Position numbers and translations under genes: made by a program
Part shown: in pieces, positions 31,402 to 40,013 of the stretch
How the letters are laid out: each line of letters starts with the position of its first letter
Position numbering within the stretch: position 1 is the stretch's first letter
Source of the DNA: an uncultured Eubacteriales bacterium
Lineage (GTDB): Bacteria > Bacillota > Clostridia > Christensenellales > QALW01
Direction of reading: 5' to 3'
Length of the DNA: 47,693 nucleotides
Assembly (NCBI GenBank): GCA_900552055.1
Contig: URYI01000004.1
Location: forward strand, 1 to 47,693
The notes under the pieces: model-generated
What the model saw: only the letters and a program-made list of their open reading frames with translations
Database searches by the model: none
What the model was told of the DNA's origin: nothing

Positions 31402-32282
31402 CGTTTGTTTTTTCAGGTCAGGGCGACCAGCATCCCGGCATGGGAAAAGAACTTTTTGAAACATATCCCGCCGCTGCGCAGGTTTTTAAAATGTGCAACG
31501 GTATCCGTCCGGGCACCTCCCGCCAATGCTTTGAGGGTTCGCAGGAGGAATTAACAGAGACAGCCAATACTCAGCCCTGCCTTTTTGCCATGGAACTGGC
31601 GGCGGCCAGGGCTCTTATTGATATGGGCGTAACGCCGGCAGCTGCCGCCGGCTTTTCTCTGGGCGAAGTAACGGCCGCGGCGGTATGCGGGATTTTTGAC
31701 GATGAAACCGGCTTTAAGCTGGTTTGCAGGCGCGGAGAGCTTATGCAGCGGGAGGCGGAAAAATTCGACACCTCAATGTATGCCGTGGTTAAACTGTCCC
31801 CCGAAAAGGTAGAGGAATTGTGCGCCGGGCATCAAAACGTATATCCGGTCAATTATAACTGCCCCGGCCAGATTTCAGTTTCAGGCCTTTCTCAGGAAAT
31901 GCCGGCATTATGTAATGAAGTGAAGGAGGCCGGCGGGCGGGCCATACCCATTAAGGTCAAGGGAGCGTTTCATTCTCCCTTCATGAAATCGGCGGCCGAG
32001 GATTTTTATAAAGAGCTGCAAAAAGCTGATATAAAGGATATGAGCATTCCTCTTTATTCGGATATGACGGCGCTTAGGTATTCTCAGAACGCAGCCGAAT
32101 TGCTGTCCAGGCAGATATGCAGCCCGGTTAAATGGGAAAGCCTGATACGCAATATGATAGCGGACGGGATAGATACCTTTATTGAAATAGGCCCCGGCAG
32201 GACTCTGACTAACATGATAAAGAAAATTGATGCGCAGGTAAAAGCGTATTCATTAAACGAATATTTTGCGGAGGTAGAATGA
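31389..32282 (+). CDS. fabD: malonyl-CoA:ACP transacylase
   Basis: 297 residues. It moves malonyl groups from CoA to ACP. The N-terminal FVFSGQGDQHPGMGKELF is the family signature, the nucleophile Ser90 lies in AAGFSLGEVTAA, and the catalytic His is in GAFHSPFM. The usual GHSLGE reads GFSLGE; I recall this variant from other clostridial FabD proteins, so it is probably active. The start overlaps fabK and the end overlaps fabG, which points to translational coupling. Confidence 0.93.
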   Translation: MGRIAFVFSGQGDQHPGMGKELFETYPAAAQVFKMCNGIRPGTSRQCFEGSQEELTETANTQPCLFAMELAAARALIDMGVTPAAAAGFSLGEVTAAAVCGIFDDETGFKLVCRRGELMQREAEKFDTSMYAVVKLSPEKVEELCAGHQNVYPVNYNCPGQISVSGLSQEMPALCNEVKEAGGRAIPIKVKGAFHSPFMKSAAEDFYKELQKADIKDMSIPLYSDMTALRYSQNAAELLSRQICSPVKWESLIRNMIADGIDTFIEIGPGRTLTNMIKKIDAQVKAYSLNEYFAEVE

Positions 32283-33010
32283 TGCTTAAAGGAAAAACTG
32301 CCGTCATTACCGGCGGCTCCCGCGGCCTGGGCGAGAAAATAGCTTATAAATTGGCCTCTATGGGAGCGGATATAGCAATTATTGATATAGGCTCCCCAGC
32401 CCTCAGCCAGGGGGTATGCAGCAAATGCCGGGATGAATATAATGTGAAGGCTGCCAGCTATGCATGCGACGTTTCAAATTTTGAAGAGGTAAAAGAGACT
32501 GTCGCAAAGATTAAAGAGGATTTTGGCACCGTGCATATTCTGGTAAATAATGCGGGCATTACAAGGGACGGCCTGATTGCCATGATGAAGGAAGAGGATT
32601 TTGATAAGGTTATAGCCGTAAACCTTAAGGGCGCTTTTAATATGATAAGGCATACGGCGGGGCTGTTTATACGCAATCGTGAAGGCTGTATTATAAATAT
32701 TGCCTCGGTTGCAGGCATTATGGGAAATGCCGGACAGTGCAATTATGCGGCTTCCAAGGCGGGAATTATTGGCCTGACCAAGACCATTGCCAAGGAGCTG
32801 GCTCCCAAGGGAGTACGCTGCAACGCTATCGCTCCCGGTTTTATAGCTACTGATATGACTCAGAACCAGACGGATAATCCTTTAATAAAAATGATTCCGC
32901 TGGGCCGGATGGGCCGGGCTGAGGATGTGGCCGAGGCGGCGGGGTACCTTGCGACAGCTGAATATGTAACGGGCGAAGTGCTGCGCGTAGACGGCGGCAT
33001 AGCCATGTAA
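32279..33010 (+). CDS. fabG: 3-oxoacyl-ACP reductase
   Basis: 243 residues, short-chain dehydrogenase fold. NADPH-binding VITGGSRGLGEKIA at the N-terminus, NNAGITRDGLI, and the catalytic Ser/Tyr/Lys in NIASVAGIMG and CNYAASKAG. C-terminal GEVLRVDGGIAM is typical of FabG. It reduces 3-oxoacyl-ACP in each cycle. ATGATG at the start overlaps the fabD stop. Confidence 0.94.
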   Translation: MMLKGKTAVITGGSRGLGEKIAYKLASMGADIAIIDIGSPALSQGVCSKCRDEYNVKAASYACDVSNFEEVKETVAKIKEDFGTVHILVNNAGITRDGLIAMMKEEDFDKVIAVNLKGAFNMIRHTAGLFIRNREGCIINIASVAGIMGNAGQCNYAASKAGIIGLTKTIAKELAPKGVRCNAIAPGFIATDMTQNQTDNPLIKMIPLGRMGRAEDVAEAAGYLATAEYVTGEVLRVDGGIAM

Positions 33011-33023
33011 GGAGAATTTATTT

Positions 33024-34256
33024 ATGAATAGAAGAGCGGTTGTTACCGGCATGGGGGCGGTTACCCCCGTAGGTAATAATGTAAAAGAAACCTGGGAAAG
33101 CTTAATATCTGGAAAAAACGGCATCGCTCCCATAACCTTGTTTGATACGGCCAATTATAAGGCCAAATTGGGTGCGGAAGTTAAAAATTTTGAGCCCAAG
33201 GACTATCTTGAAGTCAACGATATTCTGCGCACCGACCGCTATGCGCAGTTTGCGGTTGCCGCGGCGCAGCAGGCGGTAGAAGAAAGCGGGATTGAGGGAA
33301 ATATAGAGCCTGAGCGCTTTGCCGTGCAGTTTGGTACGGGCATAGGCGGGATAGGCACTTTTGAGAGAGAGCATACAAAGCTTTTGGAAAGAGGTCCCAG
33401 AAGGGTTTCCTCCCTTTTTGTGCCTATGATGATAGCCAATATGGCGGCGGGAATGATAGCTTTAAGGCATGACTGCCGCGGTTCGGCGCAGCCTTCAGTA
33501 ACGGCATGCGCTTCAGGCTCAAACGCCATAGGCGAGGCCCTGCGCATGATTCGTCATGGATATGCCGACGCTGTTATTACGGGCGGAACTGAGGCGGCCA
33601 TAAACGCTTCGGCCATTGCCGGCTTTGTAAACATGCAGGCGCTGACTGTTTCAGAGGACGTCAATGCCGCATCCCTTCCCTTTGATAAGCGCCGGGCGGG
33701 TTTTGTAATCGGAGAAGGCGGAGTAGCGCTGGTATTGGAAGAATATGAACATGCCAAAGCGCGGGGGGCCAAAATTTACGGCGAGGTCTGCGGCTACGGT
33801 TCCACCTGCGACGCATACCATATTACCGCGCCTCATCCCGAAGGCAGGGGCGGCGCGCGCGCTATGGAGGACGCCATGCGCGAAGCAAATTACAATTCGG
33901 GCGACATTGTATATATAAACGCTCACGGCACGGGCACTCCCATGAACGACGCTATTGAAACTATGGTTATAAAGAAAGCCATGGGAGAAGAAGCGGCCCA
34001 TAAGGCTTATGTAAGCAGTACAAAATCCATGACGGGGCATATGCTGGGCGCGGCGGGAGCCGTGGAGGCTCTGGCCTGCCTGATGGCACTGAACGAGGGG
34101 ATCATTCCTCCTACCATTAATTTAAATGAGCAGGACCCAAACTGTGACCTTAACTGCGTGCCCAATAAGGCGGTTAAGGCGGATATTACCCTGGCGCTTT
34201 CCAATTCGCTGGGCTTTGGCGGACATAACGCCTGTCTTGCTTTTAGAAAGGTGTAA
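33024..34256 (+). CDS. fabF: 3-oxoacyl-ACP synthase II
   Basis: 410 residues. Condensing enzyme with Cys162 in TACASGSNAIGEA and the two His residues in YINAHGTGTP and MTGHMLGAAGAVEA. It elongates acyl-ACP with malonyl-ACP. The site GGAGAA precedes the ATG. There is no FabH in the operon, so initiation must depend on a gene elsewhere or on another starter route. Confidence 0.95.
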   Translation: MNRRAVVTGMGAVTPVGNNVKETWESLISGKNGIAPITLFDTANYKAKLGAEVKNFEPKDYLEVNDILRTDRYAQFAVAAAQQAVEESGIEGNIEPERFAVQFGTGIGGIGTFEREHTKLLERGPRRVSSLFVPMMIANMAAGMIALRHDCRGSAQPSVTACASGSNAIGEALRMIRHGYADAVITGGTEAAINASAIAGFVNMQALTVSEDVNAASLPFDKRRAGFVIGEGGVALVLEEYEHAKARGAKIYGEVCGYGSTCDAYHITAPHPEGRGGARAMEDAMREANYNSGDIVYINAHGTGTPMNDAIETMVIKKAMGEEAAHKAYVSSTKSMTGHMLGAAGAVEALACLMALNEGIIPPTINLNEQDPNCDLNCVPNKAVKADITLALSNSLGFGGHNACLAFRKV

Positions 34257-34259
34257 GCC

Positions 34260-34676
34260 ATGAACGAAGCTGATATTAGAAAATATGCGGGCCTGATGCA
34301 GGAACTGGGCCTTACCGGCCTGGAAATAACCGAGGATAACAAGGTGGTGCGTTTGGAGCGCACGCCGCCGGCAGTCCTGAAAGAAACGGCGGCGGTGCCT
34401 GCCTCTCCAACGGCCGCGCCTGCCGCTGACGGCGCTGATTATGTGAGCGTTAATTCCACAATAGTGGGCGTGTTTTACGCCGCTCCGGCTGAAAACGCCC
34501 AGCCCTATGTTTCTATAGGGGATCGCGTGAAAAAGGGGCAGACCCTTTGCATAGTTGAGGCTATGAAGCTTATGAATGAAATTACCGCCGACTGCGACGG
34601 TACCATTGCTGAAATCTGCGTGACCAACGGGCAGGTAGTGGAATATGGGACTGAATTGTTCCGCATAAAGAGGTAA
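34260..34676 (+). CDS. accB: biotin carboxyl carrier protein of acetyl-CoA carboxylase
   Basis: 138 residues. The biotinylated Lys103 lies in VEAMKLMNEITAD, preceded by the Ala/Pro-rich linker at 38-60 and the IGDRVKKGQTLC hairpin. It carries CO2 between AccC and AccDA. It starts four bases after fabF. Confidence 0.95.
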   Translation: MNEADIRKYAGLMQELGLTGLEITEDNKVVRLERTPPAVLKETAAVPASPTAAPAADGADYVSVNSTIVGVFYAAPAENAQPYVSIGDRVKKGQTLCIVEAMKLMNEITADCDGTIAEICVTNGQVVEYGTELFRIKR

Positions 34677-34680
34677 AAGC

Positions 34681-35097
34681 ATGAATAGGGAAGACATTGA
34701 AAAAATACTGCCTCACAGGGACAATATGCTCCTGCTGGACGAGGTGGAAAGTGAAAACGGCGAAAGCCGGGGCAGATATACTGTGCGCGGAGATGAATTT
34801 TTCCTTCAGGGGCATTTTCCGGGACGTCCCATAGTGCCGGGCGTTATCCTCTTGGAAATACTGGCGCAGTCCGCCTGCATCCTTTTGCAGGATGTGCTTA
34901 AGCCGGGCGATATCCCGGTTTATACGGGCCTGAATAATGTTAAATTCCGTTCTCCGGTCAAACCGGGGGAGACGGTCACGGCGAGCTGCCATATAACAAG
35001 GGTTAAGCATCCCTTTTATTTTGCACAGGGCAGTGTAAAAGTGGAGGACAGATTGTGCGCTTCGGCCGAATTTTCCTTCGCAATTACAGGAGAATAA
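34681..35097 (+). CDS. fabZ: 3-hydroxyacyl-ACP dehydratase
   Basis: 138 residues with the hotdog signature: LPHRDNMLLLDEVE at the N-terminus and QGHFPGRPIVPGVILLEILA, carrying the catalytic His and Glu. It removes water from 3-hydroxyacyl-ACP. It sits between accB and accC, an order common in Clostridia. Confidence 0.94.
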   Translation: MNREDIEKILPHRDNMLLLDEVESENGESRGRYTVRGDEFFLQGHFPGRPIVPGVILLEILAQSACILLQDVLKPGDIPVYTGLNNVKFRSPVKPGETVTASCHITRVKHPFYFAQGSVKVEDRLCASAEFSFAITGE

Positions 35098-35100
35098 ATT

Positions 35101-36408
35101 ATGTTTTCTAAAATACTTATTGCCAACCGCGGCGAAATTGCCGTGCGCATAATACGGGCGTGCAAGGAAATGGGCGTTGCGACGGTGGCGGTATATTCGG
35201 AGGCGGACAAAAACGCCCTTCATGTAGCGCTGGCTGACCAGAGCTATTGTATAGGAGGCGCCGAGGCCGCAAAAAGCTATCTGAATGAGAATCAGATAAT
35301 CAGCACGGCCATCCTGGCGGGCGCTCAGGCCATACATCCGGGCTATGGGTTTCTGTCCGAAAACGCGCATTTTGCACGGCTGTGCAGGAAAAACGGGTTG
35401 GTTTTTATTGGCCCGGAACCCGACAGCATGGAGCATTTGGGCGATAAGGCTGTGCTTAAAGAGCTTTTTGGCAACACAGGCCTGACGGTCATACCCGGAA
35501 CTAAGGCCCTTTCTGCCATAGATGAGGCTAAACGGGCAGCTCAAAGGATAGGCTATCCTGTTATGCTCAAGGCCTGTGCCGGCGGCGGCGGCCGGGGCAT
35601 TAGATTAATAAGGGAGGAAGAGGAGCTGGAAGAGGCTTTTCTTCAGGCTTCCAATGAAGCCGCCAGCGCTTTCGGGGACGGCTCCCTTTATCTTGAAAAA
35701 TACATATTTCCCGCCCGGCATGTGGAACTGCAGATTCTTGCCGACGAATACGGAAACGCCGTTTGCCTGGGGGAAAGAGACTGTTCTCTGCAGAGGCGCA
35801 ATCAGAAGCTTATAGAAGAATCTCCTTCGCCCGCCGTAAATATTTCCCAGAGAAATGAGATTATTAGTCTTGCTTTGGAAGCAATCAGAAAGATAGGCTA
35901 TGTGGGCGCGGGAACATTGGAATTTCTGCTGGATAAGCAGGGTAATTTTTGGTTTATGGAAATGAACGTCCGTTTGCAGGTGGAACACTGCGTAACCGAA
36001 ATGCTTACGGGCATTGATATAGTAAAGTGGCAGATACGCATAGCGGCGGGTATCCCGCTGAATTTTGAGCAGAAGGACATCCATTTAGCCGGCTCTTCTA
36101 TAGAATGCCGCATTAATGCCAGGAATTGCGGCACGCTTGAAATGCTGCATGTGCCCGGAGGCCCCTGCGTGCGTTTTGATACCTGCCTGATTCAGGGGAC
36201 GGCCGTTTCTCCCTATTATGATTCCCTGCTTGGTAAATTAATAGTATATGCCGGGAGCCGGGATGAAGCTTTGCGCAAGCTGCGGGCCGCGCTCTGCGAA
36301 CTGGTTATAGAGGGAATACCTACTAATATCCAGGAGCAGCTTAATATTGTGGAGGATGAGCGGTTTACTTCGGGCAATTATGATTTAACCTTTATGGGCA
36401 ACAGGTGA
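35101..36408 (+). CDS. accC: biotin carboxylase subunit of acetyl-CoA carboxylase
   Basis: 435 residues, ATP-grasp enzyme. KILIANRGEIAVRIIRA at the start, the glycine loop KACAGGGGRGIRLI, and MEMNVRLQVEHCVTEMLTG with the catalytic Arg/Glu region. The usual N in MNxRxQVEH...TE is kept. It carboxylates biotin on AccB. It starts four bases after fabZ. Confidence 0.95.
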   Translation: MFSKILIANRGEIAVRIIRACKEMGVATVAVYSEADKNALHVALADQSYCIGGAEAAKSYLNENQIISTAILAGAQAIHPGYGFLSENAHFARLCRKNGLVFIGPEPDSMEHLGDKAVLKELFGNTGLTVIPGTKALSAIDEAKRAAQRIGYPVMLKACAGGGGRGIRLIREEEELEEAFLQASNEAASAFGDGSLYLEKYIFPARHVELQILADEYGNAVCLGERDCSLQRRNQKLIEESPSPAVNISQRNEIISLALEAIRKIGYVGAGTLEFLLDKQGNFWFMEMNVRLQVEHCVTEMLTGIDIVKWQIRIAAGIPLNFEQKDIHLAGSSIECRINARNCGTLEMLHVPGGPCVRFDTCLIQGTAVSPYYDSLLGKLIVYAGSRDEALRKLRAALCELVIEGIPTNIQEQLNIVEDERFTSGNYDLTFMGNR

Positions 36409-36415
36409 TTTAATT

Positions 36416-37267
36416 ATGGCATTGATTAATTTTTTAAAACCCAAAAACCAGCTGGAGGAAGGAGGGCGCACGGCCGCTCCTGTGCAGCGGGATGACGGCG
36501 AACCCGAAAAAAACTGTCCTAACTGCCATAAGGATATAGCCCTGAGCCGCCTTTGGGCTAACGGCTTGGTCTGCCCGTGCGGGTATCATTTCCGTATGAC
36601 TGCCCGCCAGAGAATTGCCGTACTGACAGACAAGGACAGCTTCCACGAATTATATTCCGGCCTTAAGGGTGGGAACCCGCTTAATTTTCCAGGATATAAG
36701 GATAAGGTGGAAACGGTGCGCGCCGCAAGCGGAGAAGTGGAGGCGGTAGTGTGCGGCACAGCCAAAATAGGCCGGCAGAGCTGCTGCCTGTTTGTGATGG
36801 AGCCTTATTTTATGATGGGCTCTATGGGCAGCGCCGTAGGAGAAAAGATAACTTTGCTGTTTGAGTATGCCGCGGAGCACCGCATGCCCGTTGTGGGCTT
36901 TACCGTTTCGGGAGGCGCGCGCATGCAGGAGGGGCTGCTCTCCTTAATGCAGATGGCTAAGACCAGCGCCGCCGTTAAAAGACACAGCGACGCGGGGCTT
37001 CTTTATATCGCGGTGCTGACCGACCCTACCACGGGCGGAGTTACGGCCAGCTTTGCTATGGAAGCGGATATTATCCTGGCCGAGCCTGGAGCGACTGTGG
37101 GTTTTGCCGGCGCGAGAGTTATTGAGCAGACAACTAAAAAATCCCTGCCTGCTGGGTTCCAGAAATCCGAATTTGTAATTGAGCATGGATTTATCGATGA
37201 TATAGTTGCGCGCTCCAATCAGAAAAAGCTTTTAACAGAGCTGTTAAAAATACATAACGGAGGTTGA
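36416..37267 (+). CDS. accD: acetyl-CoA carboxylase carboxyltransferase beta subunit
   Basis: 283 residues. N-terminal zinc ribbon (CPNCHKDIALSRLWANGLVC then PCGYH), followed by the crotonase-fold carboxyltransferase with VSGGARMQEGLLSLMQMAK. It works with AccA to carboxylate acetyl-CoA. Spacing to accA is four bases. Confidence 0.95.
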   Translation: MALINFLKPKNQLEEGGRTAAPVQRDDGEPEKNCPNCHKDIALSRLWANGLVCPCGYHFRMTARQRIAVLTDKDSFHELYSGLKGGNPLNFPGYKDKVETVRAASGEVEAVVCGTAKIGRQSCCLFVMEPYFMMGSMGSAVGEKITLLFEYAAEHRMPVVGFTVSGGARMQEGLLSLMQMAKTSAAVKRHSDAGLLYIAVLTDPTTGGVTASFAMEADIILAEPGATVGFAGARVIEQTTKKSLPAGFQKSEFVIEHGFIDDIVARSNQKKLLTELLKIHNGG

Positions 37268-37271
37268 AATC

Positions 37272-38060
37272 TTGAGCCAGACGCCTTATGAAAGAGTTAA
37301 GCTTGCGCGCGAAGGCAGCAGGCCGACGGGCCTTGATTATATAAAAAATATTTTCAGCGGCTTTATAGAGCTGCACGGCGACCGCCGCTATGCGGACGAT
37401 CCTGCCATTGTGGGAGGAATAGCGCGGCTTAACGGCAATCCGGTTACGGTTATAGCCATAGAAAAGGGCCATACGGCTAAGGAGAGGGTCTTTAGGAATT
37501 TTGGGGCGCCTAATCCCGAAGGGTACCGCAAAGCGCTCAGGCTTATGAAGCAGGCGGAAAAGTTCGGCCGGCCGGTAGTGTGCTTCGTGGATACTTCGGG
37601 TGCGTTCTGCGGCATAGGCGCTGAGGAGCGCGGGCAGGGGCAGGCTATAGCGGAAAATCTTATGGAGATGACCACTCTCTGCGTGCCTATTATATCCGTG
37701 CTTATAGGCGAAGGCGGAAGCGGCGGAGCGCTTGCGCTGGCTGTGGCCGACCGTGTATGGATGCTTAAAAACGCAGTGTATTCGGTTATTTCCCCTGAGG
37801 GCTGCGCGAGTATTTTATGGAAGGATTCCTCCCAGGCGGAAGCGGCTGCGGCCAGCTTAAAGCTTACTGCGGAGGATGCAAAAAGCTTAGGAGTTATTGA
37901 ACGCATCCTGACTGAAGAGAATATAGGAAAGAAAGAATTTTATGATAATATCCGCTCCCTTTTGAGCGATGAGCTGAGCGAATTAAATGAAGATCCCGAT
38001 TTAGTGGGCAAAAGATACGACCGCTTCAGGAACATAGGCGTCCGTGCGGTGGCTGAATAA
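37272..38060 (+). CDS. accA: acetyl-CoA carboxylase carboxyltransferase alpha subunit
   Basis: 262 residues from a TTG start at 37272 with GGAGG eight bases before. It shows DRRYADDPAIVGGIARL and IGEGGSGGALALAVADRVWM, where the acetyl-CoA site is formed. It is shorter than the E. coli protein (about 320) at the N-terminus, as is common in Firmicutes. It is the last of the biosynthetic genes; the acyl-CoA synthetase follows after eight bases. Confidence 0.94.
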   Translation: MSQTPYERVKLAREGSRPTGLDYIKNIFSGFIELHGDRRYADDPAIVGGIARLNGNPVTVIAIEKGHTAKERVFRNFGAPNPEGYRKALRLMKQAEKFGRPVVCFVDTSGAFCGIGAEERGQGQAIAENLMEMTTLCVPIISVLIGEGGSGGALALAVADRVWMLKNAVYSVISPEGCASILWKDSSQAEAAAASLKLTAEDAKSLGVIERILTEENIGKKEFYDNIRSLLSDELSELNEDPDLVGKRYDRFRNIGVRAVAE

Positions 38061-38068
38061 GGAGTCAT

Positions 38069-39724
38069 ATGAGCGTTTATAAAAGATATTGTACTGAAAC
38101 TACTGACGAAAAGGGCAATCTTACAGGCTTTACTCTTAATTATCCCGATGATTTTAATTTCGGCTATGACGTTGTGGATGCCATAGCTGATGAAACCCCC
38201 GAAAAAAGGGCTATGGTTTGGTGCAATACCCAAAATGAGGAGCATATTTTTACCTTTTCGGATATAAAGAAATACAGCAATAAAATGGCTAATGTATTTC
38301 GGGAGAACGGAATCAAGCAGGGAGACAGGGTAATGCTGGTGCTTAAGCGGCACTATGAATACTGGTTCGCTGTTGTGGCGCTGCACAAGCTGGGCGCCGT
38401 AGCCATTCCGGCCACTCATATGCTCACCCAAAGCGATTTTATTTACCGTATTAAAGCGGCGGAGGTCAAGGGCATAGTATGCACCTGTCAGAATAACGTC
38501 CCCCAAACGCTCAGGGCAGCGCTTAAGCAGTCGGGCAGGACGGCCCGGCTTTGGTGCGTGCAGGGGGAGGCTGAAGGCTTTGACAATCTTAACGAGGCTA
38601 TGGAAGCTGCCCCGGATGTTCTGGAGCGCATGCATACTCTGGCGGATGAGCCTATGCTTCTGTATTTTACGTCGGGAACTACCGGTTATCCTAAAGGGGT
38701 CATTCACGATTTTTCTTATCCCCTTGCCCATATAGTTACGGCAAAATACTGGCAGCAGGCTCAGGATAACGGCCTGCATTTAACTGTGGCGGAAACGGGC
38801 TGGGCCAAGGCTTCCTGGGGGAAAATATATGGGCAGTGGCTGGTAGGGTGCGCCGTTATGGTCTATGATTTTGATAATTTTGACCCCAAGCAGCTTACGG
38901 CTGTTATCAACCGCTGCGGCGTTACCTCTTTCTGCGCGCCCCCTACTGTTTACCGCTATCTGGTGCGCAAGGGCGTCGAGCCTATGCCTACTCTGAAAAA
39001 TGCCTCTACGGCGGGCGAAATGCTTGCGCCCGAAGTGTTCCGCAGGTTCACCGAATTGACCGGGCTTGAACTGCGTGAAGGCTACGGGCAGACTGAAACT
39101 ACTTTGTTAATGGCCAATTTTAGGGGGCAGAAACCGGTTGAAGGTTCTATGGGCGTGCCCTCTCCATTTTACCATATTGAGCTGCGCGGCAAAAACGGAG
39201 AAAAGGTAAAGGAAAATGAGGTGGGGGAGGTTGTGATTGTTCCTCCTGAGGGCAAAAAGCAGCCGGGTATATTTACCGCATATTTGGATAATGAAGAACA
39301 GTATAATCATGTCTGGAGGGGCGGCGTATATCATACGGGAGATGCGGCGTATATGGACGAAAACGGGCGCTATTGGTTCCACGGCAGGTTTGACGATATA
39401 ATAAAAACAGGCGGGTTCCGTATAGGACCCTATGAAATTGAAAATGTTTTAATGGAGCATCCTGCCGTAATGGAATGCAGCGTTATCGGCGTACCCGACC
39501 CGCTTCGCGGTCAGGCAATAAAGGCAGTTATTACTTTGAATTCGGGTTATATGCCTTCTAAAAAGCTGGAGCTGGAGATAAAGGAATACTGCAACAGGAA
39601 GCTCGCCGAATACAAATGGATACGTGCCGTGGAATTTGTAGAGGAGATGCCTAAGACTATAAGCGGTAAAATCCGCAAAACCGTGCTTCGCAGCCGCGTT
39701 TCGGGCAAGGTGCAGCATGGTTGA
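38069..39724 (+). CDS. AMP-forming acyl-CoA synthetase
   Basis: 551 residues of the ANL family, closest by eye to medium-chain acyl-CoA synthetases. Motifs: YFTSGTTGYPKGVIHD (P-loop), REGYGQTETTLL, YHTGDAAYMDENG, GRFDDIIKTGGFRIGPYEIE and the acyl-adenylate Lys in ISGKIRKTVLR. It activates a free carboxylic acid with ATP and CoA. Its place at the end of the fatty acid operon suggests that it recycles free fatty acids or supplies a starter acyl-CoA, which would fit the missing FabH, but that is inference. Confidence 0.85.
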   Translation: MSVYKRYCTETTDEKGNLTGFTLNYPDDFNFGYDVVDAIADETPEKRAMVWCNTQNEEHIFTFSDIKKYSNKMANVFRENGIKQGDRVMLVLKRHYEYWFAVVALHKLGAVAIPATHMLTQSDFIYRIKAAEVKGIVCTCQNNVPQTLRAALKQSGRTARLWCVQGEAEGFDNLNEAMEAAPDVLERMHTLADEPMLLYFTSGTTGYPKGVIHDFSYPLAHIVTAKYWQQAQDNGLHLTVAETGWAKASWGKIYGQWLVGCAVMVYDFDNFDPKQLTAVINRCGVTSFCAPPTVYRYLVRKGVEPMPTLKNASTAGEMLAPEVFRRFTELTGLELREGYGQTETTLLMANFRGQKPVEGSMGVPSPFYHIELRGKNGEKVKENEVGEVVIVPPEGKKQPGIFTAYLDNEEQYNHVWRGGVYHTGDAAYMDENGRYWFHGRFDDIIKTGGFRIGPYEIENVLMEHPAVMECSVIGVPDPLRGQAIKAVITLNSGYMPSKKLELEIKEYCNRKLAEYKWIRAVEFVEEMPKTISGKIRKTVLRSRVSGKVQHG

Positions 39725-39856
39725 ATTAGTTCTTGCGCGGAGGCTTTTTAGGGCATAACATAAAAAGCATTACAACGCTTTTGAGGGTAGCTCGCGAAAA
39801 TGGTTTTATACAGCCGGCTGTGCATGAGGTTTGTTTTTCAGCTTATATTGCATGCG

Positions 39857-39885
39857 TTGCGTTGTGTGCAATATTATGGTAAAAT
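39857..39885 (+). promoter_or_regulatory. promoter of the PAS regulator gene
   Basis: TTGCGT (39857-39862), 17-bp spacer, TAAAAT (39880-39885). Upstream at 39810-39821 lies a perfect 12-bp palindrome ACAGCCGGCTGT that could be an operator. A weak AAAAGC/GCTTTT hairpin near 39763-39782 is the only terminator candidate for the preceding operon. Confidence 0.55.
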
Positions 39886-40013
39886 AATTTAAACAATGAT
39901 TTAACGTGGAGAAGGTATGCGGCGGGGCTGATATGTATGTGTTTTTATAATTTATATTTATCCTATACCCATTATGCGTTTGTTTGCTTAAAGTGCGCAT
40001 ATAAGGAGATGCT

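Noticed and set aside
34582..35544. Minus-strand open frame (320 codons) over accB, fabZ and accC
   Set aside because: The plus-strand genes are certain; the frame is a shadow.
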